64,000 bases of DNA from Dasypus novemcinctus (taxonomy: Eukaryota; Chordata; Mammalia; Cingulata; Dasypodidae). The translations under genes and the position numbers were made by a program. Of this stretch, positions 21,535-33,729 are shown piece after piece (position 1 is the first letter of the stretch; the number at the start of each line of letters is the position of its first letter). The notes beneath the pieces are model-generated. The model did not search any database and was not told where the DNA came from. It saw only the letters and a list, made by a program, of their open reading frames with translations. Location: NCBI RefSeq assembly GCF_030445035.2, contig NC_080680.1:111378228-111442227 (forward strand), read 5' to 3'.

Positions 21535-21722
21535 AAGAGTGTCTCAAACTTTACCAGGCATTCGTGTCACCTGGAGGGCTTTTGTTACAACACAGATTAG
21601 CCCGCTCCACCCGAGTTTCTGATTCATTTGGGTTGGGATGGAGCCTGAGAATTTGCATCCCTAATAAGTTCCCAGGAGATGTTAATACTGCTGGTGCAGG
21701 GACCACGCTTTGAGAATCACCT
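21535..21722. mobile_element. hAT-Charlie MER5A-type relic
   Basis: Begins gtgtctcaaactttaccagg, has cacctggagggcttttgtta, gagtttctgattcatttggg and gagaatttgcatccctaata, and ends cacgctttgagaatcacctg. The two ends are imperfect inverted repeats, as expected for this short non-autonomous DNA transposon. Confidence 0.75.
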
Positions 21723-22245
21723 GAAGGAGCTCAACCTGTCTGTTCTTCCCCCTCGTTCTCCCCTGGTGAGAGGATGCCAGCAGCCTCTTTTCCGGGTGGA
21801 AGCACTGAGTATAGATACTGCAGCCAGAAGTAGGGTAAAACCCCGGGTTCCTAAAAAAAGCGAAGGAAGGACAAGGACTCCACACCTGAGGACCGCCATC
21901 AGCACACAGCCTATCCACCACCACCCCCAAACAATGGGAAGCAGCTACTTGAACCATATGACAACCATCCACATATTTAACTGAGATTTTTAAAGTAAAA
22001 AATGAGTAGAAAACCAAGATTTGCCAAATATTTGAGGAAAGCCAGCAACAGACCAGAAGAGCATTAGTGTCACGAAAGAGAATTAGCAGGCAAGGAAGTA
22101 GAATTAATAAAACAAAAAGGTGTAAAAGTATGTATAACTAATAGCCACAGACAGATTGTAGAGGATATTGAAAACACACACAAAAGGAAGAAGGAGGAAG
22201 AAGAGAAGGAAGAGGGAAAAAAATGAAGAGGAAAAGAGACTGTTA

Positions 22246-22705
22246 ACGGGAAATGAATGTGGCTTAAAGTGACAGGGCTTCTGCCTACCATACTGGAGGA
22301 CCCAGATTTGATCCCTGGGGCCTCCTGGTGAAAAAGAAGAAGAGAAAGCATGCCTGCACTGTGAGCCAGTGCCCATGCGGTCAGCCGTGCCCACGTGGTC
22401 AGCCGTGCCCACGCAAGTGAGTCACGCAGCGAAATGATGAAGCAACAGAAGAGACAAAGGGGAGAGTCAAGGTGAAGCGCAGCAGAGACCAGGAACTGAG
22501 GTGGCACAATTGACAGGGAACAGCTCTCCACATCAGAGGTCCGCAGGATCGAATCCCAGTGAATCCTAGAGGAGAGAGATGAGAAGACAAGACAAAAAGA
22601 GAAATAGATACAGAAGATCACACAGTGAATGGACACAGACAGCAAAAATAGCAGGGTGGGGGGAGGGGAGGGCGGAAAAATAAATAAATCTTTTTTTAAA
22701 AAGGA
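22246..22705 (+). mobile_element. Chimaeric SINE with VNTR, second copy
   Basis: Same architecture as 19877-20376: degraded tRNA head (box B agatttgatccc), polypurine, four VNTR units, linker, and a second tRNA-like unit with box B ggatcgaatcc (22546-22556). The tail has aataaataaatc followed by a T7 run and then A's. A 9-bp target-site duplication agactgtta flanks it (22237-22245 and 22706-22714). Two copies only 1.9 kb apart in the same orientation are independent insertions, because their flanks differ. Confidence 0.87.
22350..22424 (+). repeat. 18-20 bp tandem repeat inside SINE (four units)
   Basis: Units at 22350-22368, 22369-22386, 22387-22404 and 22405-22424. They are homologous to the six-unit block at 19980-20098, but two internal units lack 2 bp. 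Confidence 0.88.
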
Positions 22706-22739
22706 AGACTGTTATACATATATATATATCCATAGATTT

Positions 22740-24620
22740 GGCTTTTTTAAAAGGCATAACATATATACATAGAAAAGTGTACCAATATTAAGTGCACAGC
22801 TCAGTAAATTTTTACATGTGTATATACCCTTGAAATCACCACCCAGATCAAAATAAAAGATACAGCCACAATTCCAGAAGACTCCTTTCCCAGTCCATAA
22901 CCACCAAAGGTGACCATTATTCTGCCTTTTAACACCAGAGATTTGTTTTACCTCTTATGAACCTCAAACAAATGGAATCAGACATTACATATTTTTGTGC
23001 CTTCCTTCTTTTGTTCAACCTCATGCCTGTGAGAGTCATCCTTCAAGTAGCAGATGTTTATACTTTTTCATTAATGTGTAGTACTCCATTATATGAATAC
23101 ATCACAACTTATTTATTCATCCTATCATTAAAGTCTCCATTTTGACTATGTTAAATGATGCTGGTATGTATAGCCATATAAAAATATTTTGGAGAACACA
23201 ATAGTCATTTGTCTTGGGTATTCTTGGCTAGATACCTAAGTAGTATTGTTTGGACATAAGATTTACTTACGTTTAACTTCAGTAAATACTGTCACTCTTC
23301 CAAATAACTGTACCAATTTATACTCCCACCATCAATGTATGAATTCCAGTTGCCCCCTATCCTTGCCTACACTAAGTATTAATAGTTTCTCTAAGTACAG
23401 CAAGGGGAAGGGCATATCTAGTGCGGTTTTAATTTGCATTAGTGACATTGAGCAAATCAATATCCAAAGGAAGATATCCTCCTTTCTGAGGTAATCTTTA
23501 CAGTCTTTAGCCTAATTTTAAAAGACTTTCTCTTGTCAATTTGGGAGAGTTCTTTATCTATACTTTGCTGAACATATATGTGGTGCAGATATTCTCTCCC
23601 AGTCTTGGCTTGCTTTTTTCACTCTCTTACTTGTGCCTTTGATAAACAGAAGTTCTTTTTTTAAAATAAAGCTCAATTTATCAATCTTTTCTTTTATGGT
23701 TAGTACTTTTTTTGTGTGTTCTGCTTAAGAAATCTTTGCCTATTCCAAGATAACGAAGATATTCTGCTATATTTTCTTTTAGTATTTACATTCTTTCACC
23801 TTTCACATTTATATCTATAATCCATTGTGAATTAATATGGTGTGAAAGATCCAGTTTTCTTTCTTTCCTTTTTTTCCCTTTTATGTATATTCAATTGCCC
23901 AGCAGCATTTATTGAAAAGTTGATGTTTTCTCCACTAACTTTTAATAGAATATTTGTCATAAATCAAGTGGCTATATAGGATTGGCCATGTAGGATTGTT
24001 GCTGGATTCTCTATTTTATTTCATAGGTCTATTTGTTTATCCATGCACCACACTGCCTTAATTACTATAACTTTACAGTAAGAGTATATCCGGCAGTGGA
24101 AGCCCTCAGCTTTGTTCATCTTCAAGATCGCATGGGCTTTTCTAGGACATTTGCTTCCATATAAATTTTAGAATAAACTTGCCCATGTCCACTAAAAAGA
24201 ACTTCCCTGAATTTTTATTAAGTTTGCATTAAACCTGTACCTCAGTAAATGGGAAACTGATGTATCACCAATATTGTCTTTTCAATCCATGAATATGGCT
24301 TAGCCCTCAATTTATTTTCATTTGCTTTTGTTTCTGTCAGTAATGCTGCATGGTTTTCAGTGTACTGGTCTTACAAATCTTTCATTAGATTTGTTCCTAG
24401 ATATTTTGTGATTTTGTTGTTATTGTAAACACTATTTTTAAATGTTTATTTTCTAACTGTGGCTAGTATGTAGAAGTACCTATGAGTTTTATATATTGAC
24501 CTTGTGTTCAGCTCCCTCACTAAATTTACTTGTTAATTTAATTTCATAGATTATATTAGATTTTCTTCATATTCAATCATATAATACATGAATAATAATG
24601 TTTTATTTCTTCCTTCCATA
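22740..24620 (-). mobile_element. L1M, antisense, 3' UTR and ORF2 remnant
   Basis: Antisense L1. The 3' UTR comes first (agaaaagtgtaccaatatta, caccacccagatcaaaat, acctcaaacaaatggaatc), followed by the ORF2 region in reverse (taccaatttatactcccacc, tttaatttgcattagtgac, ttctctcccagtcttggctt, tttattgaaaagttgatgt, ccatgcaccacactgcctta). All frames are broken, so it encodes no working reverse transcriptase. Confidence 0.8.
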
Positions 24621-24629
24621 ACTTTTCAA

Positions 24630-24795
24630 AGCTCATGTTAAGGAAGTATAATTTATATACAAAAAAATTCACCAATTATAAGTGTACAGTTTAATGAGTT
24701 TTAGCAAATACATCCAGTCAAATAACTACCACCACAATCAAGATGTAGAATATTTCCATCACTCCAAAATATTTGCTTGCTTTCCCCTTTACAAT
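24630..24795 (-). mobile_element. Second antisense L1M 3' UTR piece
   Basis: gtaatttatatac-type start (agtataatttatatac), caccaattataagtgtacag, tttaatgagttttagcaaat, and caccacaatcaagatgtaga. This is the same 3' UTR class as at 22760-22860, so it is a separate fragment beside the larger copy. Confidence 0.65.
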
Positions 24796-24944
24796 AAGGA
24801 TTGGGAAAAAAAGGTCATATCACCAGCCCCTTCCTGGTGGGAAAAGCTTACGTTAATTAGCATGATGTTGCAGACTATAAGTCATCTAGAGTCTCCAGAA
24901 AAGGAAGAGTGGGATGTGAGGTTTCTTTATGAAGAGAATTCTAT

Positions 24945-25130
24945 TAAGTAGTTCCCCAATCCTGGTCGCCCACTAAAATCATTGGAAATACCCTTTTAAA
25001 ATACCACTGCCTGGAATCAATCCCCAGACATGCTGGTTTGCTTCATCTGGGATGGATCCCAGCATTGGGTATCTTTGAAAAACTCCTCTAGTTAATTCTA
25101 ATGTGCAACCTGGGTTGAAAACCATTGAGC
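24945..25130. mobile_element. hAT-Charlie MER20-type relic
   Basis: From gttccccaatcctggtcgcc and actaaaatcattggaaatac to ttctaatgtgcaacctgggt and tgaaaaccattg. The right end is the near-inverse of the left, a hallmark of MER20-like elements. Confidence 0.7.
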
Positions 25131-25139
25131 CAAAGGAAA

Positions 25140-25540
25140 TCATGTTTGCAGGGAGAGAGACAGCATTTTAAAATCTCATCAACAAAGGAAATTACTTGAA
25201 AAGAAAAATCACAGAAACTGTTTTCAGGGCTTTGTCTAATAGTAAACATATTTTTATTGCAATAAACTATATTTATGGCAATGAAGCAATTTTACTTTCT
25301 TTTAGTTACCATTTGTTACAAAATTCTTCATTAAATCCTTACATAGATTATATCCTTAAATAGAGGGTAGTGTTTCTGAGTGTGGACTTTAAACTTACAC
25401 AAGCCTGGGTTAAAAATTTTAGAATTTTCATTTTCAAACTGTAGATCTTGAGCAAATTACTTAACATATGTGAACTTCAGAAGCTCTAGTTGTAAAAAAG
25501 GAAAAATTGTATTTATCTCCTATCCTCCCAAAAGCCTTAT
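25140..25540. other. Short AT-rich unassigned stretch
   Basis: No gene. The part at about 25365-25500 (gtggactttaaacttacaca, tagatcttgagcaaattact, taacatatgtgaacttcag) may be a worn sense MIR. Confidence 0.4.
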
Positions 25541-26712
25541 ATAAAAATTAATTCAAAAATTAATCAACAAACTAGTTATAAGAGCTGAAACCATAAAATA
25601 TAAGGGTAGATCTTCATGATCTTGGATTCTTAGATATGGCACCAAAAGAATGAGCAACAAAAGAAAAAAAGATAAATTCGACTCATCAAAGTTAAAAACA
25701 TTTGTGCATCGAAGAACATTATCAAAAAAGTAAAAAGACAACCTACAAAATGGGAGAAAATGGTTGCAAGTAATATATCTAATAAGGGTCTAATATCAAG
25801 AATATATAAAGAACTCTTACAACTCAATAACAAAAAGACAAACAACTCAATTTAAAAATGGGCAAAGGAATTGAATAGACATTTCTTCAAAGAAGATATA
25901 CAAATGGCCAACACACATGAATAGATGCTCGTCCTCCTAAGTTACTAGGCAAATGCAAATCAAAACCACAAGATGCCACTTCACACCCACTAGAATGATT
26001 ACAAACAAACAAACAAAAATCAGAATAATAAGTGTTAACAAGAAAGTGGACAAATTGGAACCCTCAGACATTGCTAGTGGGAATGCAAAATGTACTAGTT
26101 GCTATGGAAAATAGTTTCTTATTTCCTCAAAAAGTTAAACATCAAATTATCATATGACCCTGCCATTCTACTAAGTATGTACCCAAAAGAATTGAAAAAC
26201 AGGTACCCAAAAAGTACCTGTATATGCAATGTGTTCATATAGCAGCACTATGTGCAATTACGAAAAGGTGGAGACAGCCCAAATGTCCATCAACGGAAGA
26301 ATGGATAACAACCTGTGGTTTATCCATACAATGGAATATTATTCATCCATAAAAAGGAATGAAGTACTAATACATATACAACATAGTTGAACCTCCAAAA
26401 CATTATGCTAAGCGAATGAAGACAAACACAAAAGGTCACATAGTGTAGGATTCCATTAATATGAAATGTCTAGAAAAGATAAATCCATAGAGGCAGATCA
26501 CAAATTGGTGGTTGCCAGGAGCTGGGGGGTGAGGGGGGAGGGAAATGGGGAGCAACAGCTTAATGGGAAAAGTTTTACTCTGGAGTGGTGGAAATATTTT
26601 GGAACTAGATAGAGGTGGTGTTTGCACAGCATTGTGAATGTACTAAATGCCACCGAATTGCTTGCTTTTAAATGGTAAATTTCAACTCAATAAAATTTTT
26701 AACAAAAAAAAA
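25541..26712 (+). mobile_element. L1M 3' portion of ORF2 plus 3' UTR
   Basis: Sense L1: ttcatgatcttggattctta, aatgggcaaaggaattgaat, agacatttcttcaaagaag, ccacttcacacccactagaa, aatgtccatcaacggaagaa, tggaatattattcatccat, and gaatgaagtactaatacat. The 3' UTR is at 26500-26690 (gtggttgccaggagctgggg, gcattgtgaatgtactaaat) with an A9 tail at 26704. This is the last third of the ORF2 region and many frame breaks make it dead. It is 5'-truncated, as usual for L1. Confidence 0.88.
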
Positions 26713-27334
26713 ATAGTACCTACCTTATAAGCTCATTCTGAGAATCCATGTTTTTAAAGCTGCAACAGCAAAATGTCTGGCACATTCTAGGCTTGCAATT
26801 AATGCGAGCAGTTATTACTGAAACCAGGCAGGGCTGGCTAATGAAAGGAATGGCATTCGAAGGCAGTAGAGGCAAACTGACCGTGGAATTGGGAGGGGAA
26901 AGCAGGGGCTTCCTTCACGCTCAGCAACCAGGGCTCAGCTCCCTGGAGGAGTGGCTTGGGGAGAGTAACTGCGTGTGTGCCTGTGTGTGCACACGTGTAT
27001 TTGTGTGGGGCTAAAGAGCTGGGAGTCTATGAGGTGGAGCTACCACAGTTGAAAACTAGAAAAGGGCCCCTGGACCACCTGCCTCAGGAGGCACACAATG
27101 ACAGCAGCCAGAGCCCTAACGAATGGAACGCTCAGGCAATTGAGCAAATTCTCCCTTTTTCTCTCCTTGAGACTGCAAAACCCAGGCTGACTCCTCAGAC
27201 AGAGGGAAGATGTGCAGGACCTTGGACGTACCACAGGGGGCCGGGTCCTGAGGGGAAAAGAAAAGCACTCTCGTGTCAGATGGAGTGGAGGTATCAGGCC
27301 ATCTAATTTGACTGATAAAGAAACAATACACATT

Positions 27335-27590
27335 TATAGAGAGAGCTTAATTTATACCAGGCACTATTCTAGGTGCTTTAATTAACTTTATTTGATTAAA
27401 TTAATTCATTTAATCCTCACAACAACTTTTTGAAGTAGGTATTGTTATTATCCCCATTTCACAGATGGGGAAACTGAGGCATAGAGAGGCTCAGTAAACT
27501 TGCCCGGCGTCACACAGTAAATGGTACAGTCAGAACTTAAACCCAGGCAGTCCAGCCCAGAGACCATGCTCTTAGCCACCATTGCCCCAA
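27335..27590 (-). mobile_element. MIR, nearly full length
   Basis: Antisense MIR in full order: gcttaatttataccaggcac, attctaggtgctttaatta, tcatttaatcctcacaacaa, tccccatttcacagatgggg, aaactgaggcatagagaggc, ttgcccggcgtcacacagta, aacccaggcagtccagccca, and ccatgctcttagccacca. Confidence 0.92.
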
Positions 27591-27604
27591 GCAGATGGAG
27601 CGCA

Positions 27605-27970
27605 CCATATTATTATATTATAACGAATTTTGAATGCTCACCACATAATAATTTACTCAACAATTCCTTTTTTGTCTAGTACCTCCATTTTTGTCTGCAG
27701 TCAATATCTTCAGGTATATAGCTTTTCACTTCTGTTGAATTATCTCCTTAGTTTTTTTTCCCGTGAGTGGCATTACTTGCTCCATGGGAATAAACTTTGT
27801 AGTTGGTGCTACCTATTGCCATAGTATTTTCCAAACAGGCCACACCAGTTTGCAATGCCACCAGCCGGGTATGATTATACCACTTTCACTACCACTTCAA
27901 ACAGTATGGGTAGAATCATTCATATGAATAAATATAAATTTGTACAATTTTAAAAATATTAATAGCTACA
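27605..27970 (-). mobile_element. Antisense LINE-type fragment
   Basis: The phrases gccatagtattttccaaacaggcc and caccagtttgcaatgccacc parallel the antisense L1 sequence 'attgccaaattgccttcc...gtaccaatttacactcccacc'. Old; exact family uncertain. Confidence 0.45.
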
Positions 27971-28264
27971 AAGTTGGAAATTTGGAGCTTTTGGTTGGTT
28001 TGGCAGCTGTGATTCTGGAAGTTTCCCTTCATTCAAGATCCCTTCATTCACCAAATCTGCTGCCTGGAAGATGAGCCACTGTCCTCCATCAGGCCGGGAC
28101 TTCTAAATTATCTGGAAGGTGAGGGACCCACACATTTGGCCCTTCATCTACAGCTGTACTGAAGGCCTCAAGATATGAGCTAGGCTTTCTCTTCCCCTCT
28201 ATCAGTCAGTTTTCCTGCAGGAATCGGAACAGAATTTTAAGCCAGCTAGCTGTCCACTCTAGTC

Positions 28265-28425
28265 ACAGAATCCAGTGCTTTTCAGACTTACAATGTGGCT
28301 AAAAAGCACATGAGGAAGCTTATTAAAACACAGATTCTGATTCAGTTGGTCTGATGCAAGCACTGGGAGTCTAGCAAACTCCTAGATGGTGCTGAATCTG
28401 CTGATCCATACTTTGAGTAAAAAGA
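28265..28425. mobile_element. hAT-Charlie MER5A-type relic
   Basis: Runs from ccagtgcttttcagacttac through cacatgaggaagcttattaa, cagattctgattcagttggt and tggtgctgaatctgctgat to catactttgagtaaa, in the MER5A order. Non-coding. Confidence 0.65.
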
Positions 28426-29589
28426 ACCCAAAACACCTTTAAACCTCAGGCAAATTGGACAGTAACCAAAGCCCAGAGAATCCTTTTGAAAACTCTCTAA
28501 TCTTGGTTCTGCCAATGACAGGCTCCCGGACCTTGGTCTAATCTGAGGCTCAGTTCTCCACCTGTAAAAGGAAAGGCACAGCTTAATACAGTTTCACGAG
28601 GCAAACACCGTGTAACCAACGCCCTGAGCAGCACCTCCTTGTGCCCCCTGCCCATCAAAACCCACCTCCCCACCTTGAATTTGAACAGATGCCAGTGCAC
28701 TGTGAGATCAGCTGGGAATCTTGCTGAGCTTGAAGTCCACTGGTTCCAAACACAGAATGCCCCCCCTCCTCCCCACAATCCCCAGCCTCTCCCCCAGATT
28801 ATTATCTCTTCTTTTGTTCATTCCTTCATTTTTCTATCCAGTCATCCTCCATTCGATAAGCTTGAGCTGAGCACCTACACGTCACACACTCTGCAAGGGC
28901 ACAGGGAATGGAATAAAGGTGAGTTAACACCAGGCGCTGAGCTTAAAAAGACAAATGTGTCAAAGGACAATTACCATACAATGTGGGACTGTAGACAGTA
29001 GGCGTGTACGGGCACGCAGGAGCAGGTTCTTGGGAAAATCATTGAGACTGTGTGGGTAGGATTAACAGGACTTCTGTGTCTTTGATGGGCTGAGACTGGA
29101 CCAGCTTTTGCTTTATGTCACCGTGGACTTCCCATGTGGTTGCTGTGGAAGAGATCCTCTCACCTTTCTGTAAAGCAGATCCAAGCTAGAAAACCAGGCC
29201 ACTGTCAGTGCTGTCACTGAGCAATAGAGGGCGCTACGAGACTGTGTGCTTGCCACTGCCAAGCCAAAAGGCAGCACCTTCCTCAGAACTGGGGAAAAAA
29301 GGTGATGAGGAGAGAGACGCAGCTCAGAGAGGAGAAGGGATGCGCGCAGGATCGCACAGCTGCTCAGGAGCAGAGTGAGCACATTACACCAGGCCTATGC
29401 CATTTATTCCGTGATGCTTTAAATTTCCCAAAACTCTCAATTTGTATAATTCAGGAAAAACTTTCTAGAAGGACTTCTCTTGTCATTTGTGCTGTGTTTG
29501 TGTTTATGAACTTCTTACAAACCAATATCATATTGGGCTTTGTATTCGCTTTCCTCCTACATTTGAGGTTGGTGCCATGTTCCTTGAGA

Positions 29590-29800
29590 AAAGCGCAACA
29601 GTTTTGAGTATGGGCTTGGGAATAAATCTGGGTTTGATTCCAATCTCTGCATCTTCTTCTTGAATGACGTTGGTGACCGTGAGTGCATTTCTCAACTGCT
29701 TGATTCTCTGGCTCCTAACCTGTGATGATCACACACGTACCCTCCAAAGCTGTTTTAGGATTAAGTGAGTTGACACTAATAAAAGTTCTGAGCTGCTCCT
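29590..29800 (+). mobile_element. MIR
   Basis: Sense MIR: cagttttgagtatgggcttg, aatctgggtttgattccaat, ctctgcatcttcttcttgaa, tttctcaactgcttgattct, ggattaagtgagttgacac, and taataaaagttctgagctgc. Confidence 0.7.
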
Positions 29801-30299
29801 GGCCAGGTAGGAGTACTGGTCCACCCAGGCTCTTACTCTCTGTCTCCTCCCAAAACAGTGCTGGTGAGCATGCCACGAGGTGTCCGTGTACAGGAGAAGT
29901 CAAGCCGCATATTCTCCACTCTTTGAATCAACAGGTGTGTCCCAGCTCAGCCTTTTCATTTATGTGATCTTGAGTAAGTCCCTTCACTGCCTCTGGGCCA
30001 GTTTCTTCATTCCTCAAATAGTACAAATAATATCAATTTTATTACTACTAGTTATTTCATTGAAGCAAGACTTCCTTTGAAAGCAGTTCAATAAATATTT
30101 TCTGATGCCCTAAAGTGCCTTGGGCCCAATACTGGGGCCTGGGGGGGAGGGGGAGAACCAATGGTTAGAACCCCATCCTGGAGGTTCTAGTAAAACGGGC
30201 TAGTCTGGTGATCATATAAATTACCAGAGACAAGATGAATAAAGAGAGGGAACCCTGTTAGTGGGTTCCAGGAAGACTTCCCAGAGGAAGTGAAATCTA

Positions 30300-30420
30300 A
30301 GTTGGCTTTTTTTTTTTTTTTTACAATTACAGAATTGTGTTATTTTATTTTATTTTTTTCTTCTTTATTTTCTTTTAAATGTTACATTCAAAAACTGTTG
30401 GCTTTTGAATGTGAATAGGA
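30300..30420. repeat. T-rich low-complexity tract
   Basis: A T18-class run near 30308-30322, then attttattttatttttttc-type sequence. It is possibly the antisense A-tail of a lost retroposon; no body was recognised beside it. Confidence 0.6.
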
Positions 30421-30879
30421 GTTTGCCAGACTCCTCCTCCTTTAAAGTCAGTGAAGACAGTTTATGGAATCAGGAGTCCCAAACGGGAGGTTTGTTGCAC
30501 ATACCAGCCCAAGCTTTCTTCTTGCCTTAACTTCGCTATTCCCCAGGCTTATTACTTCTGCCAGTCTCCCTCTTTTCTTCTTTTCTCTGAAAGGAGGCAG
30601 AGGAGATGTTGTCAGCTGGTGGATTAGACTTTCCCTTGAGGGAAAGGAGCCCAAATCACAGTAGTGGGGAAACGGTGGGAAGCACCCAGCGCACACAGAT
30701 CAGGTGCCCTAACTAGCACCCGACCCAGGGCACCTCCCACAGGTCAAGACTCTGCTGCATGCCCAGCAGAAGGGACATGAAGATTCCAGCCTTAATCCCA
30801 CACCTAAGCCAAACACTGTCGTTCATATCTTCATCTTTCAGCCCTGCCTGATTTGTTCTTTCTCTGGTCCTCCCAAATT

Positions 30880-31140
30880 CTACTTGTCACCTCCTCCAGG
30901 AAGCCTCGGTTGCCTACCCAGGGCAGAGTCAGTGGTATTCCCTGCACCTCCAATGGTACCCTGACTGTACCCCAGCATCTCTTTGTCTCTTGGGGATCTG
31001 GCCTTCCAATAAGTGGTGAACTCTGCAGGCCAGAACTGCATCCACGTCCCCTTCTACATCCCCAGCTCCTGGCACAGAGCCTGGCACAGAGGACCTCGCT
31101 CAGTAAATGTTTGCTGAATTGAACTGAACTGAACTGACCT
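30880..31140 (+). mobile_element. L2 3' end
   Basis: Phrases ctttgtctcttggggatctg, tacatccccagctcctggca, cagagcctggcacagaggac, and agtaaatgtttgctgaattg match the L2 3' UTR and terminus. A tandem gaact repeat closes it. Confidence 0.8.
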
Positions 31141-31659
31141 GAGCCCAGAATTCCTGGCTCTTTCCAGTCAGTGTTTTTTGTTTGTTTGTTTTGTTTCTTT
31201 TTCTGTCCCAGCAAGAAGCAGAGGGCACAAAGAAGAAACTGGAGAGAGTGGAACGAAGGAATCATTTAGAGAGGTCTTGGCAGTGTTGAAAGAGATAAAT
31301 TTGGGGAAGCACCCAGAGACCAGCCTCTGTGGAAAGCAGTTACCACCCCTCGGCTGAAGGGGTGGGGAAGAGGGGAAGGGAGCTGGTGCAGAACCTGGTG
31401 AGAGCTGAAGCCACGAGCGTGGGGCTGGCCAGCAGAAGCAGCCACTGCCAGACCACAGTCTGGAGGAAGGGGGCCAGGGGGCCAGTGCCCACCCTCTCTC
31501 TTCTCCCACACGTCTCCTGCTGTTGCATCCCCTTGGTTGAACCCAAGTGGAACTCAGTGGCTCAAGCCACAGAAGGCTGCCTCCCTGGGCACAGAGCAAT
31601 TAACCAAAGGGCAGAGCGGATCTGGATTTGTCAATGGGAAATACCTACCCAGCCAAGTG

Positions 31660-31842
31660 GCTTTTCCCAAAGTATGGTCCACATGCCAGCAGCAACAGAA
31701 CCACTCCAGAAGCTGATTTCCAAAGCTTCACACAGGCCTACTAAATCCAAATTGCTATAGTTGGGGCCTGGGAGTCTGTGTTTTCAGGAAGACCCCCAGG
31801 TGATTCTAATTCACATGAAATTTTGAGAGCCACCATCTAGAA
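31660..31842. mobile_element. hAT-Charlie MER5A-type relic
   Basis: From tttcccaaagtatggtccac and cagaagctgatttccaaagc through aggcctactaaatccaaatt and ggcctgggagtctgtgtttt to aggtgattctaattcacat and tttgagagccaccatc. Confidence 0.75.
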
Positions 31843-32369
31843 TGGATGGTTTGGATGGTATAATAAGGAAGGCTGGCCAAGCATCTCTGGAAAGTATGGA
31901 ATTACAGTGATTCTGAACTCATTTACCTCGATTTGTATTTACAGACTTGCCTCAGTTAATGGCGCTTGATGATATTGGTTCCCATCTATGACATCCAAAG
32001 GACCAGGGACCTTATTCATTCATTCATTCATTTATTCTTCATCCAACATCACTGAGCATGTTCTAATGTCTGAGTCCTTTAGAGCTCCTTGAAGACACAA
32101 AGGTGAACAATGATGGTCCCTGCCTGGGTTTTTTTTAGGATAGCCTCTTAAGATGTCACCTGGGGAGTCTTCTGCAGTTCCAAAAATCCTCCCCAGCATG
32201 TGGGGATGACTCTCCAGTGCTTTGGCAAGCACCCCGTTCTGGGCAGGTTTCAACCATCACCTACCCCAATACACATCTCTCCTGAGTTCCGGGGGTGTGG
32301 CTGCCTAGGAGACAGACACCTGGAGGCTCCACAGGCCCTCCTGATCCGCAGGAGCCTAAGGAACTCACC

Positions 32370-33065
32370 TTCTCTTCCTAGTCACCAGCCCAGACTCCTG
32401 ACCTCCGTGAATAGTATCACCATTTACCTGTTGCTCAAACAGAATCCTGGGAGCCTTTCCTGACCCCTCCCTTACCCACCCTCAGTCACCAGGCCTATCA
32501 GCTCAGCCTTCTCCCTTTCTAACCTCTTACCTTCTCTAGTTTTTCACTAGCACTCCAGGTTCTCTTAATTTTCTCCATTATTACTGTAATGATCTATTGT
32601 GCTTCCTTATTTATTTCCAAGTCAGTGCTGCCAGAGGGCTTTTTTAAGTGGGCTCACTCCCCAGCCTAAACCTGCAATGCTTCCCATTGCCCTTGGGACA
32701 AAGTCCAGACTCACTGTAGCACACAAGTCCCTTCACAGCAGGCCATGCCTGAGTTTCTACCTCATTTCCCACCACCTCCCACTCCCTCCCACCCCCACCC
32801 CCCACCATGGGTCTTAAATTCAGTGCACTTGTGTCAGCCTTCTTCCCAGAATGTCCTCCCCCTCCTACTCCTGATCAACTCCTTCTTAACTCACTGCAAG
32901 AGTCCTTTCATCCATGAAGTTTTCCCTGACCACCAGACGGGGTTAGACTGCTCCTCAGTATCTTGCTCTTGTGTACTTGACAGTTCATTGGTCTGTGATC
33001 TCTATAAGGACAAGGATCAGTCATGTCTTATTTGACTTTATATCTCAATGCCTCAACAGTTCCTT
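32370..33065 (+). mobile_element. L2 3' region
   Basis: Long sense L2 fragment: gtgctgccagagggcttttt, ttcccattgcccttgggaca, aagtccagactcactgtagc, caggccatgcctgagtttct, tcttcccagaatgtcctccc, gttttccctgaccaccagac, and ataaggacaaggatcagtc. It is followed 70 bp later by a DAS dimer. Frames are broken. Confidence 0.8.
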
Positions 33066-33135
33066 CCAGTCACAATGAGTGGGTAGGTGGGTGGGAAGGA
33101 AGGCAGATAAATTGAATTTGTAGTAGTCTCTTGCT

Positions 33136-33356
33136 GGGGAGCAGATGTGGCTCAAGCGATGGAACACTTGCTTCTCACATGGGAGGTCCGGGTTTGGTTC
33201 CCAGTGCCTCCTAAAAACAAACAAAAAATACAAACAGCAAGTGAGCAAACGAAAAAAACCAACTCAGGCGAGCTGATGTTGAGCACTAGCTTCCCACATA
33301 CGAGGTCCCGAGTTCGATCCCTAGCCCCTGTACCAAAAAAAAAAAAAAAAAAAAAA
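33136..33356 (+). mobile_element. DAS-type SINE dimer with A22 tail
   Basis: Unit 1 starts ggggagcagatgtggctcaa, with box B ggtttggttccc. A linker of A/C-rich DNA with 'agcaagtgagcaaac' follows. Unit 2 has box B agttcgatccc but has lost about 12 bp across box A (gctgatgttgagc where other copies read gatgtggctcagtggttgagc). It ends in an uninterrupted run of about 22 A. Imperfect 14-bp duplications tagtagtctcttgc and tagcaatctcttgc flank it (33121-33134 and 33357-33370). A long pure A-tail suggests recent insertion. Confidence 0.9.
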
Positions 33357-33729
33357 TAGCAATCTCTTGCATGGAAAGGATGTTCTCAGAGAGGACCTAG
33401 GGCAGACTGACTCATTAAATTTGCTATATGGAAAGGAGTTCCGATGTTTCACTAAACTAAACTAGTGGAGTGTCCTAGGCTGTGTGCCAGTATGGCAATT
33501 GAGAACAACCCCTCCCCCCAAGGGCCTTGCGATAGTTAGGAAAACATTGTCTTAGTTAGGCTCTTTCAGAGTACAAGGGAGAGACAAGTTCAGCTTTCTT
33601 AGGTGCTGGGGGTTTTTGTATGGAAGTCAGGAAGTAAAAGAAGCCTCCCTGCAGCAGCCCAGTCCCTCTGGAATATCACCACTGAAGCAAGAGTTTCGAG
33701 CAGATCTCATAGAGGATGGAATTAAAGCC

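Noticed and set aside
25541..26712. Reverse-transcriptase gene.
   Set aside because: Only the 3' part of L1 ORF2 with many stops and frameshifts.
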